DNA of 64,000 bases from Anaerolineae bacterium (GCA_030425205.1 JAUIAP010000006.1:225338-289337); one strand, 5' to 3'; positions 25,649 through 35,201 are shown, counted from the first letter of the stretch. Made by a program: numbers and translations. The notes: generated by a model not told the origin, from the sequence alone.

Positions 25649-28534
25649 TTATTGATTCCCAATCAGTAACTCCAACTGGTTCAAATCCTGCTCTAACCGA
25701 TCTAACGCGGCACCGTAAGCTGCCCAATCACCTTCTCGTTGCGCCGTTTGTGCGGCTTCAAAGTTGGCGTTAGCCGAATCGATCACCGTTTGCAGATCAT
25801 CGCTCACCTCGACCGTACCCCCATCATCATCGCCATCCTCTGGCAGCGGCACAATGTTGCCGAGATCGGCCGCACTTATATTCACCAACTGCGCCAACGC
25901 TTCAGCCAATGTGTCTTCCATCACGACATCGCCACCACTGGCCGCGATGATCCGCTTTAGTTCAGGGCGTGATCCACCACCAGATGAGCGCAGGTAGAGC
26001 GGCTCAACATAGAGAAAGCTGTTGTTGAGTGGGATGACAATCAGATTACCGCGAATGGCTTCCGAACTCCCCTCGTTCCAGAGTGATAGCTGTTGTGAAA
26101 TTTCGGGGTCCTGTTCGATTTGAGCTTCAACCTGAATCGGCCCGTCGACAACCTGCTGCTTTGGCAGAACGTAGGCGACCAGCTCACCATAGTGTTCGCC
26201 ATCATTGCGCGCCGCCATCCATGCAACCATGTTGCTTTTGTTTGATGGCGTATAGGGCTGAATCAACAGATATTCTGTCATCTCTTCGCCGGGCAGATTG
26301 AAAATTACATAATACGGTTCGAGTAGTTCTGTTGCACCCGCATCTTGGAACGTTTCAAGCGGAATTTCCCAGAGATCTTCCTGATTAAAGAAGACGTTCA
26401 CATCGGTCATGTGATATTCAAGGTACATGTGTGCCTGAATGCGGAAGAGCGTTTCGGGGAAGCGGATGTGGGCGCGGGTCGCTTCTGGCATGTCGCTCAT
26501 CGGCCGAAATAGATCAGGAAAAACCGCCGCATAACTTTGCACGAGCGGATCACTCTCATCCGCTAAATAGTAAGTGACCGTCCCATCATACGCATCAACC
26601 GTAATTTTTGCGGCGTTACGAATGTAGTTGATGCCTTGAAAGTTGCGGTCTTCTGGCTGGTTGGAGAAGAAGCGATCTGCATAGGGATAACGGGTATTGG
26701 TTGTGTAGGCATCGACCATCCAAAGGAGTCGCCCATCAGCCACAACGAGATAGGGATCAACGTCATACTCTAAGAATGGTGAGATGGTTTCGATGCGCTC
26801 CAAGATTTGACGATGGAACATCAGGCGCGTATCTGGCGTGATGTCATTGTTAAAAAGGGCGTTCCAATCACCAAAACGGATTACGAATGCCATCTTATTA
26901 AAGAAACCGCCTACAGGCACACCACCCGCCCCTTCATAAACGGTGCGAACGTTGGTTGCCCCTGAAGGGTAGCTAAATTCGCCACGCTCAGGGTTCCCGA
27001 CATAAACGATGTCGTCCGACGCAATACGTTCTCCATAGTAAATTTCAGGGCGATCGATCGGAATGTCCACCGTTGTGACAGGCGGAATGTCGCTGATGAA
27101 AAATTCGGGTTGCCCATCGCGCGTAAAGCGATCGACTGGATTCATGACGATGCCGTAACCATGCGTGAACTCAAGTCGCAAGTTTTCCCAACTGTTATTG
27201 GGGAGTGCGCTCTTATCGAGTTCGCGGGCCGACAGCATCACCTGCCGCTGTTCCCCATCGATCATGTAGCGGTCGATGTCCACGTCGCCAAATTCGTAGT
27301 AGGTGCGTAGAGATTGCAGTTGTTCATAGTTTTGGGGCAGTAAGCGGTAATCCCACAGGCGCATGTTTTTGAGTGCGGCCTCATTTTGGGCGAGATCTTC
27401 GGCCGAAACCTGCGTTACCGTCCCAAACTCACGCTGTTCCACATCATCAATTCCATAGGCACGGCGCGTATAGTCGATGTTATGGGCGAGATAATCCCCT
27501 TCACGACTCAACTGATTCGGCTGTACAACATATTGCTCGACGATGGCGGGGATGATGCCATTGAGCACGATTACTGAGATCAGCCAGAGCGCAACGGTTG
27601 CAATCAGCGGACGCAAGTTAAAACGTGGGATGTTGAGCAGCAGTGCGACGGCGATCAATACCATCAGCGTTGCGCTCAAAAGATAGATGCGTGCTGAGAT
27701 ATTGACATCGGTGTAACCAGCACCCGCGACGAGATCGTTGCCACTGCTGTCGTAAACCAATCCAAAGCGCGTCAGATAATGACCAACCGCCATCAGCAGG
27801 GCGAATGCGGCCCCTAAAACGGCGATATGGCGACGCAGGGGGGCGATCATTTGTGGTCGCCAGATGCCACGCCGTAACGGTTCGACATTGTGAATCGCGT
27901 AAATTGCGACGACCGCCACTGCGCTAAAAAATGTCAACGGCAGCAGCCAGCCACGCAGGAAGTTATAGATCGGGAGTTCAAAGAAGTAGAATGAGAGGGA
28001 TCGGCCGAAAATTGGATCGACCACTTCTGATGCTGTCCGATTAAAAAAGAGCAGCCAATCATCCCACGTCGTTGCCGCTGCGCTCGCCAATGTAAAGGCG
28101 AAAAAGCCAGCGACTAAGCGCAAGAACCAGCGGAAACCGCGAAATTGAGCTGGCAGAAAGGTCGATGCGCTTGACTGCTCCGCCCCACGCAACGCGACGC
28201 GCAAATTGAGAAGCAGGGTCGCCAACGCAAGCACAAAGAAGACGGCAAACGTGATCAATTGTGAGACAAGGCGCGTCATCCAAACTGAATCGTATCCGAT
28301 CATTTGGAACCACCGCCAGTCGGTGTAAGTGGTGATGATGCGGTTGAAGCTGGTGAACAAAATTAGAAAAATAACCACCAGCCAAAAGCTGCGACTGCGT
28401 AGAAAGCCCGTCGGCAACTGCATGGGGGGTCGATCGCTCGGCGGTTCATCAGGCGAGTCGGGTCTTGGGGATGGGTTGCTTTGCTCAAATGCACGACGGA
28501 AAATTTCGCGGATATCGTCTTCGTTATTAGCCAT
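25649..28534 (-). CDS. UPF0182 family large membrane protein
   Basis: A 961-residue member of UPF0182 (PF03699, COG1615). An acidic cytoplasmic N-terminus with a Pro/Asp-rich patch is followed by about seven membrane helices within residues about 50-350. The large C-terminal half is probably extracellular; it includes the conserved family stretch ending ELTHGYGIVMNPVDRF (here EFTHGYGIVMNPVDRF) and YTPSNKSNMVAWMAARNDGE. The acidic tail PLPEDGDDDGGTVEVSDD precedes a helical C-terminus. Function is unknown in the family. The ATG at 28534 is preferred to an upstream in-frame TTG at 28585. It is upstream of the two CtpA proteases on the same strand. Confidence 0.9.
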   Translation of the reverse strand: MANNEDDIREIFRRAFEQSNPSPRPDSPDEPPSDRPPMQLPTGFLRSRSFWLVVIFLILFTSFNRIITTYTDWRWFQMIGYDSVWMTRLVSQLITFAVFFVLALATLLLNLRVALRGAEQSSASTFLPAQFRGFRWFLRLVAGFFAFTLASAAATTWDDWLLFFNRTASEVVDPIFGRSLSFYFFELPIYNFLRGWLLPLTFFSAVAVVAIYAIHNVEPLRRGIWRPQMIAPLRRHIAVLGAAFALLMAVGHYLTRFGLVYDSSGNDLVAGAGYTDVNISARIYLLSATLMVLIAVALLLNIPRFNLRPLIATVALWLISVIVLNGIIPAIVEQYVVQPNQLSREGDYLAHNIDYTRRAYGIDDVEQREFGTVTQVSAEDLAQNEAALKNMRLWDYRLLPQNYEQLQSLRTYYEFGDVDIDRYMIDGEQRQVMLSARELDKSALPNNSWENLRLEFTHGYGIVMNPVDRFTRDGQPEFFISDIPPVTTVDIPIDRPEIYYGERIASDDIVYVGNPERGEFSYPSGATNVRTVYEGAGGVPVGGFFNKMAFVIRFGDWNALFNNDITPDTRLMFHRQILERIETISPFLEYDVDPYLVVADGRLLWMVDAYTTNTRYPYADRFFSNQPEDRNFQGINYIRNAAKITVDAYDGTVTYYLADESDPLVQSYAAVFPDLFRPMSDMPEATRAHIRFPETLFRIQAHMYLEYHMTDVNVFFNQEDLWEIPLETFQDAGATELLEPYYVIFNLPGEEMTEYLLIQPYTPSNKSNMVAWMAARNDGEHYGELVAYVLPKQQVVDGPIQVEAQIEQDPEISQQLSLWNEGSSEAIRGNLIVIPLNNSFLYVEPLYLRSSGGGSRPELKRIIAASGGDVVMEDTLAEALAQLVNISAADLGNIVPLPEDGDDDGGTVEVSDDLQTVIDSANANFEAAQTAQREGDWAAYGAALDRLEQDLNQLELLIGNQ

Positions 28535-28655
28535 GGTTGTGTTGCGCGGACTTGCATCCGTCGCCTCGTTAAAATAAACGGTCAAATAGCCGTTCTATAT
28601 GTTGCGATTGTAGCAGAGCGTAAGACAGGATGTTATTGAAAATCAATTAGTTCGC

Positions 28656-28940
28656 CTAGCGAAACTCGATTGCATAATCGACAATTTCGCAGTCGGGACG
28701 CTGTTTTTCAATCCAAAGAACTGCCTTTTCCATGAGTCCATGCAGATAGCCTGCGTCGTTTCCGACGGCGACCATTCCAATAATGCTGCTGCGCCAAACG
28801 TTCTGATCGTCTACTTCGGCAATAGCGATATTGAATTGGCGGGGCAGTCGCTTGGTGATATAGCGCACTACGCTGCGTTTGTCTTTGAGCGAAAATGCGG
28901 CGTGGAGTTCGAGTTGAACCGTACAGGTAACAATGACCAT
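28656..28940 (-). CDS. DUF503 (YlxP-like) protein
   Basis: A 94-residue soluble alpha/beta protein of the DUF503 family. The signature SLKDKRSVVRYITKRL is at residues about 17-32, followed by FNIAIAEVDDQNVWRSSIIG and GNDAGYLHGLMEKAV. In Firmicutes the homolog YlxP lies in the nusA-infB-rbfA cluster and is linked to ribosome function, but that context is absent here. It heads the minus-strand group and is divergent from the DUF4230 gene. Confidence 0.88.
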   Translation of the reverse strand: MVIVTCTVQLELHAAFSLKDKRSVVRYITKRLPRQFNIAIAEVDDQNVWRSSIIGMVAVGNDAGYLHGLMEKAVLWIEKQRPDCEIVDYAIEFR

Positions 28941-29073
28941 GTGTATTTAGGGTTGAATATTTTGGATGACGGGTGCGATCCCTGATTCATAACTGCCTGT
29001 ATTGTGCATATCGCGTGGGGTGATTGCAACTATTCGGCCGAAAATCGCGTATACTGGATTGAGAGAACCATCT

Positions 29074-29829
29074 ATGAGTGAACAACCGTCTATCCCACAA
29101 AAATCAGGTCGTGGCTGTTTGCAAACAGCCCTCTTTGGCTTCGTGTTTGTCTTCTTCTTAGCGTTGGCTGGCGGTGTCGCCTTCTATTTTGCCAGCAGCT
29201 ACATGATTGACCGCACGGTCGCACAACCTGCCCAGGCGCTTATCAAGCGAATCGGCATCAACGCGACCCCCGTCATTCGTCCCGATCCTGTCACCATCAT
29301 GCGCGAGATCAACAATTTGGCGCGATTAGAGACGGCTGAGTATCTGCCAGAGAAGATATTATCGGCCGATACTGGCCCCACGTTTCTCGGTCTTTTTGAC
29401 GACAATCTGCTCTTTGTCGCGCGCGGTCAGGTCATCGCAGGCGTAGACCTCGCCAACCTCACCCAAGCCGATATCCAAGCGGTCACCTTTCAAACAGTCA
29501 CGATCCGCATGCCGGCGGCCGAAATTTTTGTTGCCACGCTCGACAACGAAAACTCTTATGTCGCCGATCGTGATATTGGGATCGGCCGACGCATCGGGGG
29601 AATCGATCCTGACCTTGAGACGCGCGTGCGCCGCGAAGCGGTTAGTGCCATCGAGGAAGCCGCACTTGAGGCGGGCATACTAGAACTCGCCGATGAAAAT
29701 GCGCGTAACGTCATCGAAGGAATACTCAAGGCGGTTGGTTTTCAAGAGGTTGTATTTATTGAGGGGGATATGCCACCGCCCATTCAAATCGACCCAGAGC
29801 AGCCAAAAGGGTTTATCATCAACCCTTGA
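29074..29829 (+). CDS. DUF4230 membrane-anchored protein
   Basis: A 251-residue protein with a single membrane helix near the N-terminus (LFGFVFVFFLALAGGVAFYF, about 20-39) and an extracytoplasmic domain. The domain matches the DUF4230 pattern: IMREINNLARLETAEYLPEKI, ARGQVIAGVDLANLT, IRMPAAEIFVATLDNENSYV, then an amphipathic C-terminal helix and GFQEVVFIEG. Function is unknown. The ATG at 29074 begins MSEQPS; an upstream in-frame start at 29002 would add 24 untypical residues. A possible promoter is TTGCAA (29024) with TATACT (29050), but its 20-base spacer is long; a TCGGCCGA octamer sits in that spacer. Confidence 0.75.
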   Translation: MSEQPSIPQKSGRGCLQTALFGFVFVFFLALAGGVAFYFASSYMIDRTVAQPAQALIKRIGINATPVIRPDPVTIMREINNLARLETAEYLPEKILSADTGPTFLGLFDDNLLFVARGQVIAGVDLANLTQADIQAVTFQTVTIRMPAAEIFVATLDNENSYVADRDIGIGRRIGGIDPDLETRVRREAVSAIEEAALEAGILELADENARNVIEGILKAVGFQEVVFIEGDMPPPIQIDPEQPKGFIINP

Positions 29830-30164
29830 CCCTGAAATGTTTCGATTTTTATCCTATGTTTTCCCTGCTTCTTGCCAATAGACGCGGAACAAGTGGTAAT
29901 TATTCACATTTCTATGTTATCATTAGAATCGTAGTATCATAACGGCCGCTACGGTTATGTTTCATCGAACAGGGAGTCCACAGCCTGTCGTATCGCTTCA
30001 CACTTTCTAAGTAGCGGGCTAACAGAAGTTAGCTGTATCAAACTTCCACGAAGTTCTAGCAGCATCTCATATAAATGTGTTTCGTACGGCGGACTGCCGC
30101 AGCTCATTGCTGTGCCAATTTGCGTTGCACTACATAGCAGTTCCACGAGTATAGGAGATTAACG
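29830..30164. other. 335-base interval without a convincing gene
   Basis: AT-rich to 29940, then of mixed composition. It holds no tRNA or clear terminator. A 63-codon minus-strand frame (29955-30146) has a GTG start and no ribosome binding site, so I do not call it. The last 13 bases (AGGAG at 30153-30157) are the ribosome binding site of the next gene. Confidence 0.5.
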
Positions 30165-32138
30165 GTGACCGACAGACTGATTACAATCCTTGTTCTTTTT
30201 GCCTTGCTATTGGTGGCATGTGACCAAACTGCCACTGGCGGGGATCGCATTATCACCCCCGCTGCTATTTCGCAGACAGAGGCAACCAATACGCCGCTGC
30301 CCAGCCCTATCCCAACCAATACCACTGAACCAACCATCACCGCGCTGCCACCGTCTGCCGTTGCAACGTCCACAGCCGAACCGACGGCAACTGCCACCGT
30401 GAAGGCGACTGCAACCAGCACAGGCGATCCCGAGCTGAGTGAAGATTCAACCGTTATTCGCATTACGGTCGCATCGGCCAATCTACGTGCAGGACCCGGC
30501 CTGACATTTGACACAGTAGGTGTTGTTCTCTTCAACGATGCGTTTATCGCGTTAGAGCAAGATGAAACTGGCTTATGGTTTCTCGTTCAGCTTAATGACG
30601 GAACAACCGGCTGGGTGACGGCGAGCGTCACAGAGGCGGTGAGTCCTGAGGTATTTGCTGCGCTGATTTCGACTCCAGATTCGGCCGAAAATGCCACGCC
30701 TGAGCCAACTGAACCCACTCCAACCCCAACCCCATTACTCGCTCGTGTTTCCTTCCCCTCCGTCAATCTGCGCAACGGGCCGGGCCTCGAATTTGCCGTG
30801 ATCGGCTATGTCTTTCAGGGCGACATTTATGCCGTTGAAGAACAGAATGACGCTGCCAACTGGTTGCGTGTCACCCTAAATGACGGCACGACCGGCTGGA
30901 TTGCCGCCAGCACAACCTCACTCGGCATTGACACCATCGTGACCAACGATGAAGATGGCGCAACGGGCGAGGTTGCGACAAGCAACACTGAGGGCAATCG
31001 TGGCTTTGGTACAACGACAGAACAATCGACTTCCGCAGGGTTTGCACCGGTGGCCGCAGCCGATCCAACTCTTGTCCCAGCGGGAAATACGGTCAACAGT
31101 GGCTCGCCCACCAATAATCCGACTACATCAAACAGTTCGACGACACGTGAAACTGGAAACAACAATCCATCGACAACAAGCAGTGCTTCAGCCCCCAGCA
31201 ACGGATCAACGGCAAGCTTGCCCATTCCTGCGACAGACGGGGCAGTGGTCAGTGGTGTAACAGAGTTACCCGGCGTGAACCATGGCGGTATCGTGCCAAG
31301 TGGCTCACGAGTCCCTGTGACCAATGTGGGCGGTGCGGGTGATGATAATCCCAGAACGCCAATCTATCCGGGTAGCAATCTCTATTTTGATGAAAATAAC
31401 AGTGGCTATGGGGCGGGTATCGCCATCGCCCCCAGCGGGCTAGACCCGAGAGTCTTGCAGAATAACCCGACGAAAACAGATGTGAGCGCAGGCTATCAAC
31501 CATCAAAAGATTTCTTGCCCGGCAAACCGCGCATCATGCTGATCGGAGACGGAATCACCTCTGGCACACGAGTCATGTCGAACGGCTATCGACGCGCACT
31601 CTACAATATGATCAAGGGCGGTGGGCATTGGTTCGACTTTGTCGGCACAATGAACACCCACACCAACCCGCAGGACTTCGACTCCGACCATGAAGGGCAT
31701 GTCAACTACCGCGCCGATCAGGTGTTGTCGGGTCTGTCGCGGTGGGCAGGGCATTATCCACCTGATGTTGTCGTGATCCATGTCGGGACGAATGACCTAT
31801 TACAAGGGCAGAGTGTCGAAAGCACGATTCAGGATATACAGTTGATTGTCCAAACGTTGCGCTTCCATAATCCCAACGTCAAGATTATTTTGTCCCATCT
31901 CATTCCAACGACAGATTCATGGGTCAATGGCTTGATAAATAAGCTCAACGCCCAAATCAACGGCATCGCATGGTCGCAAAACACGGGCAACTCGCCGATC
32001 TATGTGGTCAGCCAGCACAAGAATTTCCGTGCTGAACTAGACACATACGATGGGATTCACCCCAACGCACAGGGAGCCGAGAAGATCGCACACAACATCT
32101 ACCAGACGTTGAATAGGCTGTTTTTAGTCAGCAAGTAA
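30165..32138 (+). CDS. Lipoprotein with two SH3b domains and a GDSL/SGNH domain
   Basis: A 657-residue lipoprotein. The GTG start at 30165 follows AGGAG by seven bases. The lipobox is LVAC (Cys about 19), then a Thr/Pro linker. Two bacterial SH3 domains follow: about 98-150 (SANLRAGPGLTFDTVG, LNDGTTGWV) and about 195-250 (SVNLRNGPGLEFAVIG, LNDGTTGWI). After about 150 residues of Ser/Thr/Asn-rich linker, the SGNH hydrolase domain occupies about 447-655, with block I GDGITSG, block III HVGTNDLL and block V DGIHPNAQG. Block I has Gly in place of the catalytic Ser, so the domain may be inactive or use another nucleophile. SH3b domains suggest cell-wall binding. It is followed by a strong terminator and an M23 lipoprotein. 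Confidence 0.88.
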   Translation: MTDRLITILVLFALLLVACDQTATGGDRIITPAAISQTEATNTPLPSPIPTNTTEPTITALPPSAVATSTAEPTATATVKATATSTGDPELSEDSTVIRITVASANLRAGPGLTFDTVGVVLFNDAFIALEQDETGLWFLVQLNDGTTGWVTASVTEAVSPEVFAALISTPDSAENATPEPTEPTPTPTPLLARVSFPSVNLRNGPGLEFAVIGYVFQGDIYAVEEQNDAANWLRVTLNDGTTGWIAASTTSLGIDTIVTNDEDGATGEVATSNTEGNRGFGTTTEQSTSAGFAPVAAADPTLVPAGNTVNSGSPTNNPTTSNSSTTRETGNNNPSTTSSASAPSNGSTASLPIPATDGAVVSGVTELPGVNHGGIVPSGSRVPVTNVGGAGDDNPRTPIYPGSNLYFDENNSGYGAGIAIAPSGLDPRVLQNNPTKTDVSAGYQPSKDFLPGKPRIMLIGDGITSGTRVMSNGYRRALYNMIKGGGHWFDFVGTMNTHTNPQDFDSDHEGHVNYRADQVLSGLSRWAGHYPPDVVVIHVGTNDLLQGQSVESTIQDIQLIVQTLRFHNPNVKIILSHLIPTTDSWVNGLINKLNAQINGIAWSQNTGNSPIYVVSQHKNFRAELDTYDGIHPNAQGAEKIAHNIYQTLNRLFLVSK

Positions 32139-32166
32139 TCGTTGGCGGTCACCAACCATTACACAG

Positions 32167-32212
32167 AACGAGCGAAGTTAGGCAGTAACTTCGCTCGTTT
32201 TTGTTATTTTCC
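32167..32212 (+). terminator. Rho-independent terminator after the SH3b-SGNH gene
   Basis: A perfect 14-bp stem, 32167-32180 with 32186-32199 (AACGAGCGAAGTTA and its complement), has a five-base loop. A T-rich tail (TTTTGTTATTTT) follows. This is the clearest plus-strand terminator in the window. Confidence 0.9.
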
Positions 32213-32302
32213 AAACGTGGGTGTTTCTTAGGAAGCGTGCTATGACCGCTGTTATACCCAACAGAACAAGCTACAATCTGGCGTTGGATTGTTGTAGAGA
32301 GG

Positions 32303-33424
32303 ATGTTATCTGTGAAAATACGTCTGTTTTTGTTGGGATTTTTGTTTTTAGTTGGCTGTCAACCTGCGCTGATTTCGGCCGATATTGCCCCCCTACCCAC
32401 TGCCACCATCACGCGGGCGCAAGCGTTGGTTGCCGCGATCACCATCCAGCCAACCATTACGCCGACACCATTTCCCGTCGTCATCGTTGATCTTAGTCCA
32501 ACCGATCCGCCGCCTCCTGCAATCGTCTTGCCCGCTGTCAATGAGTTAGAAACGGCAACGCCCATTCCAACGCCAACACAAACATCTCTTCCAACTGAAA
32601 CCCTCATCCCGACCGAAACCGCGACCCCAATCCCGACGTTTACCCCGCCCGCTCTGCCCGGCACATCCGCAAATGAACATTATTGGTTCCGTCGCCCCGT
32701 CCCAGAAGATGGCGTGGTTTGGACAAACAAAGTCTATCCCTATGCCAGCACGCGCGGCGGGACATTGCGCCCCCATCATGGGGTTGAATTTGACGTTCCA
32801 AATGGCTCGTTGGTCATCGCAGCGGGTGCGGGAACGGTCGTCGTTGCCGGCGATGACAGCGCGGCGATGTACGGGCCAGAGACGAATTTTTACGGCAACC
32901 TCGTCGTGATTGAACATCAGGCAAAACATAACGGCCAATCTGTCTACACGCTCTACGCCCATCTTTCACAAGTGGGCGTTGCCGTTGGGCAGCAGGTCGA
33001 GGCGTTGCAGCCGATTGGCTTGGTTGGCGCGTCAGGTGTGGCCGATGGCCCCCATCTTCATTTTGAAGTGCGGGTCGGCTGCAATCAATATGAGTGCACG
33101 CGCAATCCGGGTTTATGGCTCTATCCATTTCGAGATTATGGGACGATTGCGGGACGCATCATTCGACCGAATGGCACCCTGATCGAGGGCTTCCAGGTCA
33201 CAGCCACGCGCATCGACGCAGCCTCGCGCTACAAAGGCACGACCACCTATACCGGCAACACCGTTAACCCCGACGCGGGTTGGAACGAAAATTTCGTCAT
33301 CGACGACGTCAATGCAGGCTACTATCAAATTAACTTCAAAGTAGGCGATGTGCGTTACAAGGAAGAGTTTTGGGTCTACCCCTATCAAACGACATTTATT
33401 GAAATTGTCGTAGACGCACCGTAA
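32303..33424 (+). CDS. M23 (LytM-type) peptidase lipoprotein
   Basis: A 373-residue lipoprotein. The signal peptide ends FLVGC (Cys about 17) and a long Thr/Pro linker (about 50-115) follows. The M23 domain lies at about 140-260, with PHHGVEFDVPNG, IAAGAGTVV, YTLYAHLSQV and GPHLHFEV. The usual zinc-site H-x-x-x-D reads H-x-x-x-E here; the later His of YAHLS and the HLH pair are intact. A C-terminal beta domain (about 275-373) resembles a carboxypeptidase-regulatory fold. It should cut or bind peptidoglycan cross-links. Start choice: ATG at 32303 or GTG at 32312, the latter nine bases after AGAGG. It may work with the SH3b lipoprotein upstream. Confidence 0.88.
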   Translation: MLSVKIRLFLLGFLFLVGCQPALISADIAPLPTATITRAQALVAAITIQPTITPTPFPVVIVDLSPTDPPPPAIVLPAVNELETATPIPTPTQTSLPTETLIPTETATPIPTFTPPALPGTSANEHYWFRRPVPEDGVVWTNKVYPYASTRGGTLRPHHGVEFDVPNGSLVIAAGAGTVVVAGDDSAAMYGPETNFYGNLVVIEHQAKHNGQSVYTLYAHLSQVGVAVGQQVEALQPIGLVGASGVADGPHLHFEVRVGCNQYECTRNPGLWLYPFRDYGTIAGRIIRPNGTLIEGFQVTATRIDAASRYKGTTTYTGNTVNPDAGWNENFVIDDVNAGYYQINFKVGDVRYKEEFWVYPYQTTFIEIVVDAP

Positions 33425-33463
33425 ACGTAAACAGCAGGCAGTAATTTCACTGTCAAACGCAAT

Positions 33464-34213
33464 ATGTTAGAAAACAAAGTTGCGCTTGTTACGGGCGCAT
33501 CACGCGGAATAGGCCGCGCCATTGCCATCGACCTCGCCAAAAATGGGGCGCAGGTTGTCATCAACTATCGCACGGACGCAGCGGCGGCGGATGAAGTCGT
33601 TGCGGAGATTGCTGCGGCTGGTGGGACGGCCATTGCGATTCAGGCGGATGTGACTGACAATCCACAAGTACAAGGGTTGGTGGCTGCGACAGTGGGAAAA
33701 TTCGGCCGAATTGATATTCTCGTCAACAATGCTGGCACAACCCGCGACGGACTGCTGCTGCGCATGAATGAAGACGACTGGGACACCTTGATGTCAACCA
33801 ACGTCAAAAGTGTCTACAACTGTTGCAAGGTCGTGTTGCGCCCCATGCTCAAACAGCGCAGCGGGGGACGCATCATCAACATCACGTCCGTCGCTGGCTT
33901 GGCTGGCAATGCAGGGCAAACCAATTACGCCGCATCGAAAGCAGCTATCCATGGTTTTACGAAATCCCTCGCCAAAGAGGTCGGTTCACGTGGAATTACC
34001 GTAAATGCGGTTGCGCCCGGTCTTTTTAAGACAGATTTAACAGCCCATTTGCCCGAAAAGACGCTACAATCGGTTAGGGACACTGCGCCTCTTGGAAGGC
34101 TTGGTGAATTAGCGGAGGTTGCCTATCTGGTTTCCTTCCTTGCATCAGACAACGCAGCGTATATCACGGGTGAGATCATTCGTGTAGATGGTGGCTTAGG
34201 GATTGGCGGATGA
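33464..34213 (+). CDS. fabG: 3-oxoacyl-ACP reductase FabG
   Basis: A 249-residue SDR enzyme with the FabG layout. The NADPH site is VTGASRGIGRA at residues about 9-19, followed by LVNNAGTTRDGLL at about 84-96. The catalytic Ser lies in INITSVAG, with Tyr and Lys in TNYAASKAAI. The closing VDGGLGIGG is typical. It reduces 3-ketoacyl-ACP in fatty acid elongation, although FabG-like paralogs can act on other ketones. It overlaps the Asp23 gene by four bases and nusB follows, so the three are likely one operon. Confidence 0.9.
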   Translation: MLENKVALVTGASRGIGRAIAIDLAKNGAQVVINYRTDAAAADEVVAEIAAAGGTAIAIQADVTDNPQVQGLVAATVGKFGRIDILVNNAGTTRDGLLLRMNEDDWDTLMSTNVKSVYNCCKVVLRPMLKQRSGGRIINITSVAGLAGNAGQTNYAASKAAIHGFTKSLAKEVGSRGITVNAVAPGLFKTDLTAHLPEKTLQSVRDTAPLGRLGELAEVAYLVSFLASDNAAYITGEIIRVDGGLGIGG

Positions 34214-34575
34214 GTAAATCAAAGGCGACAGATGACGAGAGCGATTTCGGCCGAATTCAGGTCGCCCCTGCAATCCTACTTGCCATCGCTGAACATAACA
34301 CCTTTGCCGTTGAAGGGGTTTTAGAACATGCCGAACCACCCGCAGCCGACTTGCGGCTTCTTAATCGTCGCCTTCGCAACGGGGGCATTTTACTGACAAT
34401 GGACGAAAATCGTGTAATCTTTGATATCTATGTTATCATGGATGCAAACGTCAACATCATGGAGACGAGTCGAAAGCTGCAATCTGCCGTTATCGAAAGC
34501 GTTGATCAGATGAGTGGCGTGAAAGTGAACGCGGTCAATATTCATATAGAAGACGTAGCCTATCCTGTGGCGTAA
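34210..34575 (+). CDS. Asp23/Gls24 family protein
   Basis: A 121-residue protein of the Asp23/Gls24 (DUF322) family. GRIQVAPAILLAIAEHNTFAVEGV at the N-terminus, VIFDIYVIMDANVNIMETSR in the middle and VNAVNIHIEDV at the end match the family pattern. In Firmicutes these proteins are envelope-associated or stress-induced and are commonly encoded just before nusB, as here. The gene starts in a four-base overlap with fabG. Confidence 0.88.
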   Translation: MSKSKATDDESDFGRIQVAPAILLAIAEHNTFAVEGVLEHAEPPAADLRLLNRRLRNGGILLTMDENRVIFDIYVIMDANVNIMETSRKLQSAVIESVDQMSGVKVNAVNIHIEDVAYPVA

Positions 34576-34607
34576 GCATTCAAACCCACAGGGAACGATG
34601 ATTTAAC

Positions 34608-35078
34608 ATGAAACCGAGACGACGCGCCCGCAGCCTCATACTCGAAATTTTATACGAATACGATGTGGCGGATCATGAACCCATCCCATTGTTACAGCGT
34701 CGTCTCAACGAGGCGGATGACGAGTACATTGATGATGAGGCAGAGCCAAACGAAACGCTCAACAGTGCGACCATCGAATTTAGCCGCGATTTGCTCGTGG
34801 GCGTTCTGCACAGTCAGATGCAGATCGATCAGTTGATTCAACGTTATGCGCCTGAGTGGCCGCTCGACCAGATCGCCGTCATCGACCGCAACATCCTCCG
34901 CATCGCTATCTACGAAGTTCTGCTTGACGAGGCAACCCCCATCAAAGTCGCCATCAACGAAGCTGTCGAACTCGCCAAGGCGTATGGCTCCGATAGTTCT
35001 CCACGCTTTGTCAACGGCGTGCTTGGAACCCTCACCGAAAGTACCGACGAGTTACGCGCAGAATTAGTCCCCGCCTAG
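34608..35078 (+). CDS. nusB: Transcription antitermination factor NusB
   Basis: A 156-residue helical protein that with NusE (S10) binds boxA RNA and promotes rRNA transcription antitermination. The family N-terminus is RRRARSLILEILYEYD. The C-terminal half carries WPLDQIAVIDRNILRIAIYE, TPIKVAINEAVELAKAYGSD and RFVNGVLGTL, all diagnostic. An acidic insertion (EADDEYIDDEAEPNE) lies in the middle. It is the last gene of the fabG-asp23-nusB run. Confidence 0.95.
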   Translation: MKPRRRARSLILEILYEYDVADHEPIPLLQRRLNEADDEYIDDEAEPNETLNSATIEFSRDLLVGVLHSQMQIDQLIQRYAPEWPLDQIAVIDRNILRIAIYEVLLDEATPIKVAINEAVELAKAYGSDSSPRFVNGVLGTLTESTDELRAELVPA

Positions 35079-35127
35079 TTTGATTCCGATCTCCTCTTTA
35101 TTTGCGCTACAATCTTACTCAGTATGC

Positions 35128-35154
35128 AGTAAACAGTGATCAGTGCTGTTTACT
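35128..35154. repeat. Intergenic hairpin made of CAGTAAACAG-type units
   Basis: AGTAAACAG (35128-35136) pairs perfectly with CTGTTTACT (35146-35154). A further related arm (TGCTGTTCACTGAT, 35162 onward) lies just downstream, so several pairings are possible over 35120-35195. The element lies between nusB and the Tat genes and may end transcription from nusB. Confidence 0.55.
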
Positions 35155-35201
35155 TACGTGTTTGCTGTTCACTGATAAGTTGTTTACCGACACTCTGAAA
35201 C

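Noticed and set aside
29955..30146. A 63-codon minus-strand frame in the interval before the SGNH gene
   Set aside because: GTG start, no ribosome binding site, no recognisable motif, and a position directly in front of a plus-strand gene.
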